DNA of 64,000 bases from Actinernus sp. WN-2022 (lineage: Eukaryota > Cnidaria > Anthozoa > Actiniaria > Actinernidae): assembly GCA_030867875.1 (NCBI GenBank), contig JAOWCC010000064.1, forward strand, positions 36,168,802-36,232,801, given 5' to 3'. Below, piece after piece: positions 61,070 to 64,000 of the stretch (position 1 is its first letter; the number at the start of each line of letters is the position of its first letter). Position numbers and translations under genes: made by a program. The notes under the pieces are model-generated. The model saw only the letters and a program-made list of their open reading frames with translations. It had not been told where the DNA came from and did not search any database.

Positions 61070-61562
61070 GTATATTATTTTACAAGTAGATGTTATTCTG
61101 CTGTGCTTCTGTCCTCTTATAGACGCACAGATGACATCACAACGTGACGAGGACAAAGAAGTGCGCCACGAGACGCAGTCGAGTGACGTCATCTGTAATC
61201 TATAAGGCGACAAACCCACGGAAAAATGACATTTAAGGGTGCGTTTACCAATTTCGTCGCTAAGCAGCGACGTTGCTATGAAGGGTCGGCGCGCGCGCGC
61301 GCTCATGCAATGGCGGGGAAAACTCACTTCCGGTTTAGTGAAAAAGCAACGCGCGCGCTTTGCAATGCTCCACTCCTTCAGTAGTTTTGTTTACATTTCG
61401 TACAAGTTACAATGAAGTTGTTTTTGCTACTTGAACCCGGTTTTTTTTTACTTTCCATGCTTCAAGTTTACTTAATATAATGCCGAAAAAGAGCGAGAAA
61501 CCCGAGAAAACCATTCTAGCTGCGGAGGGTCGCTGGACGAGGGAAAATTCCGATGTCAGTAC

Positions 61563-61937
61563 GTGAAATTCGGGTGTCAAGTGCAACCTAATTTTCGTTC
61601 GGATTTCGACAAAGAAAGTTTGGAAAGTGCTCGGAAAGAGCTTGTTGATAACGAGGGGAGTCAGAATGTACTTACAAGTGAGCAGCTACACGTGAGAGGA
61701 GTCTTCGAAGAGTTTGGTTTTGAGCCACTTTCACAAGAAAGTAGCGAAGAAAAATACAGTACCAACGAAAGAGAAATCAACTCCATTTTTACGGCGGCTC
61801 GTCACGATACTAGGGACTTGACTGGAAGTAATCGGTTAATAATGACCAAAACGTTTTCATATATTCGGATACCAGAGTGTTCTGATACCCTGGACACTAT
61901 TTCTAACTATAAAGAAGCAAAGACCGACACAACGTAG
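61563..61937 (+). CDS. Unrecognised frame inside the 2-kb TTAA element
   Basis: A 124-codon frame, E/S/T-rich (about residues 20-90), no recognised domain. An upstream MPKK frame at 61481-61562 ends just before it in another register, so a frameshift or a lost intron could join them. It could be the remnant of an element accessory protein. Not part of MYO7A. Confidence 0.3.
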   Translation: MKFGCQVQPNFRSDFDKESLESARKELVDNEGSQNVLTSEQLHVRGVFEEFGFEPLSQESSEEKYSTNEREINSIFTAARHDTRDLTGSNRLIMTKTFSYIRIPECSDTLDTISNYKEAKTDTT

Positions 61938-62324
61938 AACGTAGATTGTCGTTCACGGTTGCTTGCTTGAACAATTCGTCAACTATTTCTAAGGCCGGAA
62001 ATGCCTGTGAAAAATGCGAAAGTTAAACATAAATACGGAAACGAACGATGGCAAGTTCATATTAACTTGCGACCATTCCTTTAGGGCGAACAAAGCCTAA
62101 GGCCTACCTGCCGAATTTTGTAATTATTTCTTTATTGATCAATGGAGAATATTATAAGGATTACGAACATGTGCGAATGATATTACACATTATAGCAAGA
62201 TATTCCTCTAGAATTGACATATTTAGCAGTGTTTTTGATTGCTATAGGATAGAAAACTGAGTCAGATTTTGATGTAAGCTTACCGTAAGTTGAATCGGGT
62301 GGTTTCTCCTCGACGCGACGTAAA

Positions 62325-62472
62325 GTATAAAAGTGAGTGACTTTATTTTAGTGTCAATGTATTATAATTTAGCTTTGCAGCTAATTTTAGTCCTACGATT
62401 TTTATACGTCCTTATCCGAGAAGACGTGAAGGTCTAACCGTTTACTGTATTATGTAAAGGCAACACCTTCTG

Positions 62473-62506
<34 letters not shown>

Positions 62507-62568
62507 CCGGGGTTTGAACCTGCAACCTCCCCCTCGACAGACCGGCGCTTATTACAACCGGAAGGCGG
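62325..62568 (-). mobile_element. tRNA-derived SINE, second copy
   Basis: Same family as 54555-54806. Minus-strand B box-like ggttcaaacc near 62516; the A box region is partly deleted (attacaaccgg). Inserted in the TTAA element. Confidence 0.82.
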
Positions 62569-63390
62569 TTAGACATGTGACTGATTATGGTGCAAATCGA
62601 CTTCTTTGCGTGAATAAACCACTGGAATTAGATATCTGATAATGGAGCTCTGTTTCAATTTCACTGATTTCATTTTCTTGTCCAATGCCTTTAGCTTTGC
62701 CCTCGCAAATTCCATCGGTACACGAGAATCCATGTATGTAAAGATAATTGCTTTGTAACCACCCAAACGTGCCCGCGCCCCGTGGACCGCCCCGTGGGCC
62801 CTGGTAACAATATTATACTTCCGGTTTCACAAAAAATTAAACTGAGTTCGTGAAACAACGAAAAGTCAATCCTTTTTCACATAAAAATTGTCCTGAAGTC
62901 GCATTGCACAGAGCCAAGCATGGGTTTAGCGAAAAAAATTAAAACACGGAAGTTATTACCATCTTACTGTTAAAATTCACGGGAAAAAATTCTAAAACGA
63001 TCAATTTTCGGTATATCGTAAAACGCATGCTACACCTTTTGTGCCTAATCCAGACCAATGATATATGAAAATATGAAAGCACTATCCCAAAGCAATCATG
63101 AGTTGATTGAATTTTTCTGCCTTGATGACGTAATAATGACGTCATACAATGACGTCATCAAAATAAAAAGGTCCGGCTCCCAGGAGTTCCTGAGTGATTT
63201 ATTAATTATTTTACTCAAATTTTTGGCGTTTTATGGCGTTTTAAATTCTACTTAGTAACGGCCCAAAACAATTGGTAAACGCACCCTTAATATAGTATTT
63301 GTTTTATACATGCAATAATTAACGAACTAGAGTGCGCGGTGACCTTGTGACGTCATCTGTACATCAGTACTCTAATAGATCATAGCTATC

Positions 63391-63623
63391 AGTAGTATAG
63401 TCGGAGTCAGTTAAATACCACTTTTTCTTGTACAACAAAACTCAAAAGGTTGTGAATGTTATGGACGCCTTGTTTTCTTGCACAAGGGGCGTCATAAAGT
63501 GAATTCAGAAATCCACTTCATAACGCCCCTTGTGCAAGAAAAAAGGCGTCCATAACATTCACAACCTTTTGAGTTTTGTTGCACAAGAAAAAGTTGTATT
63601 TAACTGACTCCGACTATACTACT
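63391..63623. repeat. 233-bp palindrome, arms over 100 bp
   Basis: Left arm 63391-63501 and right arm 63514-63623 are over 95% complementary (agtagtatagtcggagtcag outer; cacaaggggcgt inner), with a loop of about 12 bp. It lies in the last intron. Confidence 0.93.
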
Positions 63624-63803
63624 ATGGGGTAACTAAGGGTCATTCAAAGTGTCACTAGACATTCTTGTACGTAAAATCCAACTTGATAATCCTATTAGAG
63701 ATATAATTACATATAGTTATATCGCCGCAACATCCTTACACATAAAATCCAAATTCTAGTACCTGTTAAAGCTATCCTAACACATAGTTATATCGAAGGG
63801 AGA

Positions 63804-64000
63804 ATGGTGAGACCACGTAGTGAACCACTTCCACGGAGTCTAGCTCGAGAGGCAGGTGCTATTCTAGAGGAGAGAGATGGAATGCTCGAGGGAGTGGAGA
63901 TAGGTCGCCGTACTATCCGATGGCGCTTCTTCCAAGGTGTGGCAGGAGACTTGACTCCTAGGATCATGGAAAAGTTAGTTGCAAAGGTAACCACCAGCTT
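63804..64000 (+). CDS. Unassigned open frame at right edge
   Basis: From ATG 63804 the frame stays open to the window edge: MVRPRSEPLPRSLAREAGAI, then LEERDGMLEGVEIGRR. A gtaacc at about 63987 could be a donor. It does not match the missing FERM-2 blocks. It could be a new gene, an element fragment, or chance; the opposite strand is open too. Confidence 0.2.
   Translation, partial: MVRPRSEPLPRSLAREAGAILEERDGMLEGVEIGRRTIRWRFFQGVAGDLTPRIMEKLVAKVTTS

Larger units (their letters stand above)
61237..63286. mobile_element. TTAA-flanked DNA element, 2.05 kb, with nested SINE
   Basis: TTAA at 61233-61236 and 63287-63290; perfect 17-bp inverted ends gggtgcgtttaccaatt. Inside: a short frame MPKKSEKPEKTILAAEGRW at 61481, an unrecognised + frame 61563-61937 (124 codons), a SINE (62325-62568) and a minus frame 62569-62766 with DSxVPxEFxRxK. 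The TTAA target suggests piggyBac-type integration, but the GGG start differs from usual CCC ends and no transposase core is seen. Confidence 0.85.

Noticed and set aside
1..64000. CRISPR arrays
   Set aside because: Tandem repeats have no unique spacers and the sequence is eukaryotic.

Overview
The window is a piece of a eukaryotic (metazoan) genome holding one large spliced gene on the + strand. Thirty-seven consecutive exons between 2845 and 61069 join without a frame break into 1,636 codons that read through as unconventional myosin VIIA (MYO7A): back half of the motor head, five IQ motifs, a charged helical stretch, MyTH4-1, FERM-1, SH3, MyTH4-2 and the first part of FERM-2. The P-loop/switch-I part of the motor lies left of the window and the last part of FERM-2 lies right of it. 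Every exon was placed by protein similarity to the myosin VIIA family (from memory) plus splice-site and phase agreement. No other complete gene is seen.

The organism is probably an anthozoan cnidarian, most likely a stony coral. This is an inference from AT-rich introns, many short inverted-repeat elements, tRNA-like SINEs and fragments of non-LTR retrotransposons of types common in such genomes. The sequence alone does not prove the species.

Layout: 1-2844 holds upstream intron with a 33-bp minisatellite, a foldback element and a LINE remnant. 2845-18892 holds motor exons 1-9. 23392-26799 holds the IQ neck and charged helix. 31221-39687 holds the linker and MyTH4-1. 41495-47165 holds FERM-1. 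51273-51460 holds SH3. 53159-57820 holds MyTH4-2. 57994-61069 holds the start of FERM-2. Introns make up over 90% of the span and are crowded with repeats: four to five LINE fragments, SINEs, at least five elements flanked by TTAA, several long palindromes and more than ten tandem arrays.

Most notable points: (1) the intron at 54125-54978 has the hallmarks of a minor-spliceosome (U12) AT-AC intron; (2) the intron at 41669-43481 is nearly filled by about 50 tandem copies of a unit that itself looks like a 3' splice site, and the true acceptor of the next exon is the last, altered unit; each decoy copy would bring an immediate in-frame stop; (3) a possible first exon of an unknown nested gene lies at 28967-29233, with a related fragment inside a TTAA-flanked element near 62.7 kb.
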